Assembly (NCBI GenBank): GCA_934378025.1
Contig: CAKRPM010000011.1
Location: forward strand, 1-12,580
DNA length: 12,580 nt
Direction: 5' to 3'
Source: an uncultured Eubacteriales bacterium
Lineage (GTDB): Bacteria; Bacillota; Clostridia; Oscillospirales; QAKW01
Position numbers and translations under genes: made by a program. The notes beneath the pieces were generated by a model. The model made no database searches. It saw only the letters and a list, made by a program, of their open reading frames with translations, and had not been told where the DNA came from. Position 1 is the first letter of the stretch. Every line of letters begins with the position of its first letter. Below are positions 7,820-12,580 of this stretch, in pieces.

Positions 7820-8358
7820 TAGTAATTTTCCGCTTTAATTTCAAAATAGGCTTGCGGATGCTTGCATACGGGGCAAATGGTCGGTGCCTGTGTTCCGACA
7901 TAAATATGACCGCAGTTTTTGCAAATCCAAATCACTTTGTCGGGACGGTCAAACACGGTTTTTTGCTGCAGATTTTCCAGTAGGGCATTAAAGCGCTGCT
8001 CATGAGATTTCTCAATTTCACCGACCAGGTGAAACAGCGTGGCGATTTCGGAAAAGCCCTCTTCACGCGCGGTCTTTTCAAAATCCGCATACATACTGCT
8101 CCATTCAAAGTTTTCGCCGGTCGCGGCGTCGCGCAGATTGGCGGCGGTTTCTTCCAAATTGCCGCCGGCCAGCAATGTAAACCAAATTTTGGCGTGTGCC
8201 TGCTCGTTTTTCGCAGTTTCCTCAAAAATCTGTGCAATTTGTTCGTATCCGTCTTTGCGCGCTTTGCCGGCATAAAAAGTATATTTATTACGCGCTTGGG
8301 ATTCGCCGGAAAAAGCCGCTAAAAGGTTGGCCTCGGTTTTGCTCTTGCTTAAATTCAT
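7819..8358 (-). CDS. rbr: Rubrerythrin
   Basis: Rubrerythrin is a cytoplasmic non-haem iron protein that reduces hydrogen peroxide to water in anaerobes, taking electrons from rubredoxin-type partners. The product has 179 residues from the chosen start, close to the family norm. An N-terminal four-helix di-iron domain (about 1-135) shows GESQARNKY, EETAKNEQAHA and VGEIEKSHEQR, which supply the Glu and His ligands. The C-terminal rubredoxin-like domain (about 140-179) has two Cys pairs, CKNC and CPVC, for one iron. The ATG at 8358 (MNLSKSKTEANLLAAF) is preferred because GGAG lies 5 nt upstream and homologues begin there. The frame is open further up but would add about 24 residues unlike the family. 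The upstream leader can fold over this ribosome binding site. The LUD gene ends 87 nt upstream. Confidence 0.95.
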   Translation of the reverse strand: MNLSKSKTEANLLAAFSGESQARNKYTFYAGKARKDGYEQIAQIFEETAKNEQAHAKIWFTLLAGGNLEETAANLRDAATGENFEWSSMYADFEKTAREEGFSEIATLFHLVGEIEKSHEQRFNALLENLQQKTVFDRPDKVIWICKNCGHIYVGTQAPTICPVCKHPQAYFEIKAENY

Positions 8359-8360
8359 AT

Positions 8361-8439
8361 ATTCTCCGTTCTGCCGTCGGCCGCTGTTGTCAGCTCCGAC
8401 GATCTGTTTTGTTGCCATTAGTTTGTCCAAACGGAGAAT
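8361..8439 (-). promoter_or_regulatory. Candidate structured leader hiding the rubrerythrin ribosome binding site
   Basis: Read on the minus strand, AUUCUCCGUU (8439-8430) is perfectly complementary to AACGGAGAAU (8370-8361), which contains the GGAG used by rubrerythrin. Inside lies a second hairpin at 8400-8376: GUCGG, a 1/2-nt bulge, GCUG, loop ACAA, CAGC, CCGAC. About 29 nt of single strand join the outer 5' arm to the inner hairpin and 5 nt join it to the outer 3' arm. The outer arm starts 7 bases after the LUD stop. Closure of the outer helix would block translation. I do not recognise a known riboswitch class, so ligand, trigger and even function are unknown. Confidence 0.45.
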
Positions 8440-8445
8440 TTTTAC

Positions 8446-9072
8446 TCAGTAGCCGAGGGATTCGCCAATTAAAATTACGGTAATTCGATCCGCGGTACGT
8501 TGACGGGCAGATACTAAATAATTACAGCAAATGCGTTGTTCGCTGTCACAGCCGTCCGTCATTTGCGGGTGCTCTTTTAGAAGAGAAACGCACGCACCTT
8601 TTTGAGCGCAATAGGTGTTGCAGCTTAGGCGCTTGGCATTGAGCGGGGCAGCCACGGTTTTGACGCGTTTTACCGCGTCTTCAAGGGTGGGAACGATTTT
8701 GTTAATTCCTGCAAAAACCAGTACCCTTTTCGGACCGAAACTGATGGCGCTGACGCGGTTGCTGTTGCCGTCAACATTATAAAGCGTACCGGTTTCGGTG
8801 ATAGCGTTGGCGCTTGTCAGATAGTAGTCCGCCGAAACGGTTTTTTGATAGACGCCTTCGGTATCCACGGTACGGTCGAGATACCGGTATTTTCCGCTTT
8901 TGAGCAAGTCGATGATGCCGATTTGACCGAGGGTCATGCTGCCGCCGTGGGTAACGGTGACGCCGGCGGGCAGTTCCTCTTGCAGCCAGGAAAGCGCCGC
9001 CGCTTTATCCGCCAAATAGATGGCATGTATGTTGTTTTTTTCTAAATTTTCAATGACTTTTTGCAGTTCCGT
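8446..9072 (-). CDS. LUD-domain (lactate utilization family) protein with a probable ACG start
   Basis: LUD-domain (pfam02589, LutC/YkgG-like) proteins occur in lactate oxidation complexes, but this short stand-alone form has no proven function. With a start at 9072 the product has 208 residues. GGSMTLGQIGIIDLL and the ending ITVILIGESLGY match the family. A Cys-rich stretch near the C-terminus (CNTYC, GAC, GC, ICC) could hold metal or a disulfide. The start is unusual. The first ATG/GTG/TTG-type codon in frame is TTG at 9015, which has no ribosome binding site and would cut off the family segment ELQKVIENLEKNN. A strong GGAGGAG (9085-9079) lies 6 nt before an in-frame ACG (9072), exactly where homologues have Met. 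The codon may be a rare true start, an ATG mutated by one base, or a sequence error. A candidate promoter and a 37-bp dyad lie upstream. Confidence 0.85.
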   Translation of the reverse strand, partial: TELQKVIENLEKNNIHAIYLADKAAALSWLQEELPAGVTVTHGGSMTLGQIGIIDLLKSGKYRYLDRTVDTEGVYQKTVSADYYLTSANAITETGTLYNVDGNSNRVSAISFGPKRVLVFAGINKIVPTLEDAVKRVKTVAAPLNAKRLSCNTYCAQKGACVSLLKEHPQMTDGCDSEQRICCNYLVSARQRTADRITVILIGESLGY

Positions 9073-9094
9073 TTGAATCTCCTCCCGAATATAA

Positions 9095-9131
9095 AAATAT
9101 GCTACACTGATAAAATCATTGTAGCATATTT
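9095..9131. repeat. 37-bp near-perfect inverted repeat between the spoIIQ-like and LUD genes
   Basis: AAATATGCTACA (9095-9106) mirrors TGTAGCATATTT (9120-9131). Inside, TGAT/ATCA pair around AAA, with one C/T mismatch. Read on minus it starts 18 nt after the spoIIQ-like stop and is followed by TTTTTATATT, so it may act as a terminator. It also covers the -10 box of a candidate LUD promoter, so it could be an operator. Sequence alone does not decide. Confidence 0.7.
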
Positions 9132-9146
9132 ATTGATTTCGGGCAA
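9118..9146 (-). promoter_or_regulatory. Candidate promoter of the LUD gene
   Basis: On minus, TTGCCC (9146-9141) and TACAAT (9123-9118) are 17 bp apart. The -10 box lies within one arm of the inverted repeat, and transcription would start near its centre. Support is consensus and position only. Confidence 0.45.
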
Positions 9147-9149
9147 GAA

Positions 9150-9824
9150 TTATTTGTCGTAAAGTTTCAGCGGATCGATGGTTTTTCCGTCGCAGGAAAC
9201 TTCAAAATGAAGGTGCGGTTCTTGCGATATTTCAATAATCGCGCTTTGACCGACTTTTCCGATGGTGTCCGATTGATTGACCAATTGATCGACTTTTACG
9301 CTGACCTCTTTATCAAGATTTGCGTATAAGCTTTCATTGCCGTCGGTGTGTTTAATCACTACGGTAACCCCCAGCAAATCATCGGTGGTCACCGATTTTA
9401 CCACACCGTCGTTGATGGCTTTCACCGCGGTTCCCAGCGGTGCAATATAGTCGATGCCCTCATGCGTGCGCCAATCGGCAAGCGTTTTGGAATAGACCGG
9501 TCGATCCACGCTGTAACCGACGTCAATTTTACCGTCCAGCGGCAAAACATAATCTTTTGCCTTGGGTTCTTCCTGCTGTTTGGTGGGTTTGGAAACCTCT
9601 TGCTCGTTACTTTCCTCCGTCACATCGTCTTTGGGAACGTTGGCATCGGTTGCGTCCAGCTGCGGGCTGTCCGGCAAGGGCGTGTCATCCCATGCCGTTT
9701 TTGCACTGAGATAGGACACCACTCCTACGGCTCCTACCGTCAGAATACATAGCGACGTCGCTATGTAATATTTTTTCTTTTTGAAATAGGCTGCGGTTTT
9801 TTGATAAAAAGCTTTGTAGTTCAT
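9150..9824 (-). CDS. spoIIQ: SpoIIQ-like M23 (LytM) membrane protein
   Basis: SpoIIQ is a forespore membrane protein. Its outer domain meets SpoIIIAH from the mother cell across the septum and helps engulfment. The product has 224 residues: a basic cytoplasmic start, one membrane helix (about 21-40), an acidic low-complexity linker (about 45-90) and an M23 domain to the end. The zinc-site residues are all present: His121 and Asp125 in HEGIDY, His204 and His206 in HLHFEV. Clostridial SpoIIQ proteins tend to keep this site, while that of Bacillus is degenerate, so hydrolase activity is possible. The ATG at 9824 is chosen because GGAGGT lies 7 nt upstream; the GTG-free extension to 9848 would overlap that site. 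Adjacency to spoIID, 54 bp upstream, is the main reason for naming it spoIIQ rather than a general M23 peptidase. Confidence 0.82.
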   Translation of the reverse strand: MNYKAFYQKTAAYFKKKKYYIATSLCILTVGAVGVVSYLSAKTAWDDTPLPDSPQLDATDANVPKDDVTEESNEQEVSKPTKQQEEPKAKDYVLPLDGKIDVGYSVDRPVYSKTLADWRTHEGIDYIAPLGTAVKAINDGVVKSVTTDDLLGVTVVIKHTDGNESLYANLDKEVSVKVDQLVNQSDTIGKVGQSAIIEISQEPHLHFEVSCDGKTIDPLKLYDK

Positions 9825-9878
9825 GTTTTTTACCTCCGTCCATAGCATTGACGGGAAGTGAAAAAATTATTCATTTTT

Positions 9879-10862
9879 TTAAAAAGTATAGCTTTGAATT
9901 TTGACGCCGGAATAGTAATGCTTTAAAATTTCGGTATAATTTTTCCCTTCAGCAGCCAATGAACAGGCACCGTATTGACTCATGCCGACCTGATGTCCGT
10001 AGCCGTGGACGGTGAAAATGAATTTTTCCTCTCGGTAGGTGACGGTAAAGGCGGTACTGCGCAGTGAAAAGGCCTGTCTGATTTGCGTGCCCGAAAAGCT
10101 CTTGCCGCAAATTTTTATGCTTTCAACGCTACCTGCACTGTCAAGTTGCGGCGCTTCAAACCATTCTTCCGGTCGGTCGCCCGGCGTTAAAGACAGCTCC
10201 GTCAGCACCTTTTTTGTTTCTTTGAGTGTAAATGTCGGCGTGCTTTCATAGCCGGCGGCCGTGGTATCGGCGGCGCTTTCCACCGATTGCAAATACGGAA
10301 TGTCTGCCCCCCATACGTTTTCGGCGGACTCTGTCGTTCCGCTGGAAATGGCATGAAATACGGCGTTGACGGGCTTCCCGTCATAGGTAATCACCTGACC
10401 GTATACCTGATTGACCGCCGCCTGAATACGGGGATAATTTTTCTCATACCAGTCCCGTCCCCAGCGCTTGGACGCTTCTTTTTCGGAAAGGTACCCTTTG
10501 CAATGGGTGAAATCATCGCAGACATAGGCGTCCGGATGAGCGCCTTCGGCGTCGGGCGTTTGCTTTTGATATTCGTAACGGTATACCATATATGAACAGG
10601 CGGCGACCGCCTGTGCTTTCAGCGCTTCCAGTTCACTGTCCGCTTGCATTTCCGCCGCCACCACGCCGCACAGATATTGACGAAGCGGTATGCTTTCGGT
10701 TTTTTTGGACGCCGTACGGTAAAGCTTTACCTCAAATTCAGGCGTTTCGCTTTGACTGCCGTCCGATGTGTTTTTCGGCATATTCAGCGTGACAAAATAG
10801 GGAATAAGGCAGCAAATCAGCAGAAAAACAATCGGATAAATTTTTTTGACATTCATTTTCAT
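9879..10862 (-). CDS. spoIID: Stage II sporulation protein D, lytic transglycosylase
   Basis: SpoIID is anchored in the mother-cell membrane and cuts the glycan strands of peptidoglycan after SpoIIP removes stem peptides, which drives engulfment of the forespore. The product has 327 residues, a normal length. An N-terminal membrane anchor (about 9-26) is followed by the SpoIID domain. The catalytic Glu is Glu71 in VVAAEM, followed by ALKAQAVAACSY. The spacing H109-x5-C115-x5-C121 recalls the zinc site described in the Clostridioides difficile enzyme. The C-terminal signature GYGHQVGMSQYGA is at about 287-299. The ATG at 10862 is preferred: AAAGGA lies 6 nt upstream, while the GTG just before it would be too close. 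The spoIIQ-like gene follows without a convincing terminator, so they may be co-transcribed. Sigma-E control is expected from other species. Confidence 0.94.
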   Translation of the reverse strand: MKMNVKKIYPIVFLLICCLIPYFVTLNMPKNTSDGSQSETPEFEVKLYRTASKKTESIPLRQYLCGVVAAEMQADSELEALKAQAVAACSYMVYRYEYQKQTPDAEGAHPDAYVCDDFTHCKGYLSEKEASKRWGRDWYEKNYPRIQAAVNQVYGQVITYDGKPVNAVFHAISSGTTESAENVWGADIPYLQSVESAADTTAAGYESTPTFTLKETKKVLTELSLTPGDRPEEWFEAPQLDSAGSVESIKICGKSFSGTQIRQAFSLRSTAFTVTYREEKFIFTVHGYGHQVGMSQYGACSLAAEGKNYTEILKHYYSGVKIQSYTF

Positions 10863-10880
10863 CACCCGTCCTTTGCTATC

Positions 10881-10888
10881 ATCCTATG
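10881..10888 (-). promoter_or_regulatory. Weak sigma-E-like -10 element upstream of spoIID
   Basis: CATAGGAT on minus matches 6 of 8 bases of the sigma-E -10 consensus CATACAAT and lies about 20 bp before the spoIID ATG. About 14 bp further up is a T-rich stretch that matches the -35 poorly. It is offered because spoIID is a sigma-E gene in Bacillus. Confidence 0.25.
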
Positions 10889-10915
10889 CAGACAAGCCGA
10901 TAAAAATAACATAAT

Positions 10916-10956
10916 AAAAAGCCACGGCGTTTTATCAAAAAAAACGGTGGCTTTTT
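10916..10956. terminator. Bidirectional intrinsic terminator upstream of spoIID
   Basis: AAAAAGCCAC (10916-10925) pairs with GTGGCTTTTT (10947-10956). After a GG bulge, CGTTTT (10928-10933) pairs with AAAACG (10941-10946) around a 7-nt loop. T tracts follow on both strands. No protein gene precedes it on the minus strand for at least 1.5 kb, so it probably ends an RNA transcript from 10957-11095 or beyond. Confidence 0.8.
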
Positions 10957-11095
10957 ATCGTCTGCCCTTAAGCAAAAAATCATCCTACGGTCGGCATAAA
11001 ACAAAAATCTCCTTGAAATCCAATTGCAGCCCGTTGGGCTGAGATCTCTTAAAATTTTCTACTCTTTCGCCTTTTTGTTGTATGGGCAGTCACAT
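10957..11095 (-). ncRNA. Candidate structured RNA, rod-like, of unknown class
   Basis: The 362 bp between the spoIID start and the next plus-strand gene hold no normal coding frame but show nested complementarity. CTGCCC (10962-10967) pairs with GGGCAG (11084-11089). After an internal loop of 5 and 6 nt, CAAAAA (10973-10978) pairs with TTTTTG (11072-11077). Inside, AGCCC/GGGCT (11028-11032/11036-11040) forms a hairpin, and ATCTC/GAGAT (11007-11011/11041-11045) could extend it across a bulge. The minus strand is preferred because a strong terminator follows at 10956-10916; the plus strand has none nearby. The long interrupted rod recalls 6S RNA in outline, but it is shorter and I cannot match conserved bases. 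No clear promoter was found. Alternatives are a 5' leader of spoIID or chance pairing. Confidence 0.35.
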
Positions 11096-11224
11096 TCCGT
11101 ACGGAAAAAAGTCGGATGACAGTACTATTTTAAACCCGCAGCAAAAAGATATTCATGCTTTTTTAAAAAAACGCATACTTTTTATCAGTCTGTCAATACT
11201 TGGAAGTAAAGGGAGGCTTTTAAA
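11095..11224. other. Rest of the gene-free stretch before the DUF2508-like gene
   Basis: This AT-rich stretch holds a perfect 12-bp palindrome, TTCCGTACGGAA, at 11095-11106. It also holds an imperfect inverted repeat (ATGC-T6 / A6-ACGCAT) at about 11155-11176. A TTGACA lies on minus at 11196-11191, but no -10 box follows at a proper distance. No clear promoter for the next gene is visible. Confidence 0.5.
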
Positions 11225-11428
11225 ATGAAAAAAACGAAAGACGCCTATACGGAAGCCGTGCTGCAGCTGCGGGAGGTTGACAGAAAAATCAAATGTTTGA
11301 GCGCCTGTTTTAAGGTGATTTCTGAGCCCGGACTGATCGATTCGGTCAATTATGAAATTTTGGCGCTCAAAGCCCGCAGACTTTTCCTTGCAGGAGAGAT
11401 CAGACGGCTGTATCAGCCGGAAAAATGA
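11225..11428 (+). CDS. Small DUF2508-like (YaaL-type) protein
   Basis: The product has 67 residues and is mostly helical and charged. The segment SEPGLIDSVNYEILALKARRLFLAGEIRRLY resembles the core of DUF2508 proteins such as Bacillus YaaL, where DPELID...EYEAAKARYIYLL is typical. The function of this family is not known. The start is well supported: GGGAGG at 11211-11216 lies 8 nt before the ATG. In Bacillus and many Clostridia the family sits between recR and bofA; neither is present here, so the gene is out of its usual setting or belongs to a related but separate family. It has no membrane segment or signal peptide. The next gene starts 136 bp downstream and appears to have its own promoter. 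No clear terminator lies between them. Confidence 0.75.
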   Translation: MKKTKDAYTEAVLQLREVDRKIKCLSACFKVISEPGLIDSVNYEILALKARRLFLAGEIRRLYQPEK

Positions 11429-11479
11429 CCAATAAAACCCGCCTCGGTTTATGCAAAATATACAATAATAAAATTATGC

Positions 11480-11508
11480 TTGCAGTATATATATAATTGT
11501 GTTATACT
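11480..11508 (+). promoter_or_regulatory. Sigma-A-like promoter of the lipoprotein gene
   Basis: TTGCAG (11480-11485) and TATACT (11503-11508) are separated by 17 bp, in AT-rich DNA 56 bp before the ATG. AGGAGG at 11551-11556 then lies 8 nt before the start at 11565. Confidence 0.7.
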
Positions 11509-11564
11509 TATCGTAGTATTTTGGAATCGTAACGGTATGATACGGATTTGAGGAGGCATAATTT

Positions 11565-12580
11565 ATGAAACGTAGAAGCGTAGTTGCCATTTTGCTTTTG
11601 ATCATAATGGTGTTTGCGTTTGCCGGGTGTAACTATGTCAGCCGTCCGACGGGCATCGGCAACGTGGCGACGGACACCAGCGCCAATTTGGAAGCGCTGC
11701 TGCAGCAACCGACAAAAACTACGATAAAACAGGATCAGCAAGTGATCGATAATACGCAGAAACCGGATGATAACGGAAACACAACTCCGACGCCCGAGCC
11801 CGAGCCCGAACCCGAGCCGGAACCCGAGAAAAAATCGGACTCTCCGTTTTCCAATACCTCTGCGGATGTTTTCGATAAAATTCAGGCATTGCTGAAAAAA
11901 GTTAAATCCGATTTGAAAGACGCCACATCGGCCACCGGTGTTTCCGATTCTTTGATGGCCGGGCGCACGATTTACGTTTATACGCCGTATGACGTTTCCG
12001 GTAAAGACGATGAAATGATGAAAGCGGTCGCCGGCAAGCTGAATATGACGGTGGTGGTTAACAATTTGGGAACCACCGGCGCGGATTATTCCGTTAAAAT
12101 GAAAAAGATTTACACCAGCGGCATTAAAGCCGATCTGATGTTTGTAGATCAAAATACTTGGGGCGATATTCAATATTATACGCAGCCGATTACCAGCTTT
12201 GTGAATTTCGAAATCGGCGATAAGCTGAAAACGTTCCGTTCTTCCATGAGCCAAAATTATACCATTTCCGATTCTTTTTATAAATCCGAGCAAAATCTGT
12301 GCGACTATTATGTGGCGGCCGGTATCGGCGCTCCGTATTTGCTGGCATATAACAAGGCGAATTTAAAGAGCAGCGGCACATTGGCACAGACAACGGATGA
12401 TAACGGAAAAGTTTATAAAGCCGTAACGTTGGCAGATCCGGCCACTATGTTTAAGGATCATACCTGGGGCTTGAAAGCCATGCAGCAAATGTTGCTGCAG
12501 TCAACGGTTGACAGATGCGTCGGCCTTGCCACGGTGAAAGATTTTCAGTCCAATACCGGTTGGTGGTTCGGCAGCGATAA
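11565..12580 (+). CDS. Lipoprotein resembling an extracellular solute-binding protein (3' end outside window)
   Basis: The visible part has 338 codons and no stop. It starts with a lipoprotein signal: MKRR, a hydrophobic stretch (6-20) and the lipobox FAGC with the lipid-bearing Cys22, so the protein should be anchored on the outer face of the membrane. A long spacer follows, with six Pro-Glu repeats at residues 77-88 (11793-11828) and a charged, probably helical segment (about 100-120). From about residue 134 (GRTIYVYTPYD) the protein looks like a periplasmic-binding fold of the family 1 type: TIYVYTPYD, a KMKKIYTSGIKADLMFVD segment and YYVAAGIGAPYLLAYNK. Such proteins feed ABC importers; no permease gene is visible and the ligand is unknown. 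The family call is from general pattern, not from a specific motif. The long spacer before the domain is larger than usual. Confidence 0.8.
   Translation, partial: MKRRSVVAILLLIIMVFAFAGCNYVSRPTGIGNVATDTSANLEALLQQPTKTTIKQDQQVIDNTQKPDDNGNTTPTPEPEPEPEPEPEKKSDSPFSNTSADVFDKIQALLKKVKSDLKDATSATGVSDSLMAGRTIYVYTPYDVSGKDDEMMKAVAGKLNMTVVVNNLGTTGADYSVKMKKIYTSGIKADLMFVDQNTWGDIQYYTQPITSFVNFEIGDKLKTFRSSMSQNYTISDSFYKSEQNLCDYYVAAGIGAPYLLAYNKANLKSSGTLAQTTDDNGKVYKAVTLADPATMFKDHTWGLKAMQQMLLQSTVDRCVGLATVKDFQSNTGWWFGSD
11793..11828 (+). repeat. Pro-Glu dipeptide repeat in the lipoprotein linker
   Basis: Six tandem CCx-GAx codon pairs encode (Pro-Glu)6. This gives a stiff, acidic spacer between the membrane anchor and the binding domain. 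Codon third positions vary (CCC/CCG, GAG/GAA), so it is not a recent perfect expansion. Confidence 0.85.

Noticed and set aside
8359..8430. N-terminal extension of rubrerythrin by about 24 residues to a TTG at 8430
   Set aside because: No ribosome binding site precedes it, the extra residues are unlike rubrerythrins, and the DNA is better explained as a structured leader.
8446..9015. LUD gene starting at TTG 9015
   Set aside because: There is no ribosome binding site and it would cut off a conserved N-terminal segment that is clearly encoded upstream in the same frame.
9849..9878. A/T-only hairpin between spoIID and the spoIIQ-like gene as a terminator
   Set aside because: The stem has only A-T pairs and would be too weak; it is more likely just AT-rich spacer.
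10957..11095. Signal recognition particle RNA, tmRNA or RNase P RNA
   Set aside because: The diagnostic conserved bases of these RNAs, such as the SRP apical GGAAGGA-type segment, are absent on both strands.
11430..11460. Weak AAACC/GGTTT hairpin after the DUF2508-like gene as a terminator
   Set aside because: The stem is short and no T tract follows it.
11793..11828. Short tandem DNA repeat as a CRISPR or mobile element signal
   Set aside because: It lies in frame inside a lipoprotein linker and encodes Pro-Glu; there are no spacers or terminal repeats.
11508..12293. A 261-codon open frame on the minus strand opposite the lipoprotein gene
   Set aside because: The plus strand has a promoter, AGGAGG, a lipoprotein signal and a recognisable domain. 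The minus frame gives a His/Arg/Phe-rich sequence typical of an antisense shadow.

Overview
The window looks like chromosomal DNA from a spore-forming, anaerobic member of the Clostridia (Firmicutes). The evidence is the infC-rpmI-rplT translation cluster, a SpoIID/SpoIIQ-like sporulation pair, a two-domain rubrerythrin, AGGAGG-type ribosome binding sites, sigma-A-like promoters and intrinsic terminators after most transcription units. The exact family cannot be fixed from sequence reading alone. I see no insertion sequence, prophage, CRISPR array, tRNA or rRNA.

Layout. (1) 1-1112, plus strand: the 3' part of infC, then rpmI and rplT, closed by a strong terminator. (2) 1124-5922, plus strand: a sigma-A-like promoter drives a MoxR AAA+ ATPase, a DUF58 protein and a multi-pass membrane transglutaminase. 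Both junctions are ATGA overlaps, and a bidirectional terminator shared with the next gene ends the unit. (3) 5928-7073, minus strand: a membrane-anchored phosphodiester glycosidase (NAGPA-like) protein. It is divergent from (4) 7235-7768, plus strand: a Nudix hydrolase of ADP-ribose pyrophosphatase type. Their promoters lie back to back in a 161-bp intergenic region. (5) 7819-10862, minus strand, read right to left: spoIID, a spoIIQ-like M23 gene, a LUD-domain protein and rubrerythrin. Terminators or inverted repeats separate parts of this block. (6) 10863-11224: a 362-bp stretch with no normal gene, holding a bidirectional terminator and a candidate structured RNA. (7) 11225-12580, plus strand: a small DUF2508-like protein, then the 5' part of a lipoprotein that resembles an extracellular solute-binding protein and runs off the window.

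How the genes work together: MoxR, DUF58 and transglutaminase form a recurrent membrane module of unknown substrate, in which the ATPase probably acts as a chaperone for the other two. SpoIID and SpoIIQ act in peptidoglycan remodelling and forespore-mother cell contact during engulfment. Rubrerythrin protects an anaerobe from peroxide.

Most of the window is ordinary core genome. The points most worth a second look are: the LUD gene, whose only well-placed start after a strong ribosome binding site is ACG; a rubrerythrin leader that can fold to hide its own ribosome binding site; a 37-bp dyad over the candidate LUD promoter; and the rod-like RNA candidate upstream of spoIID.
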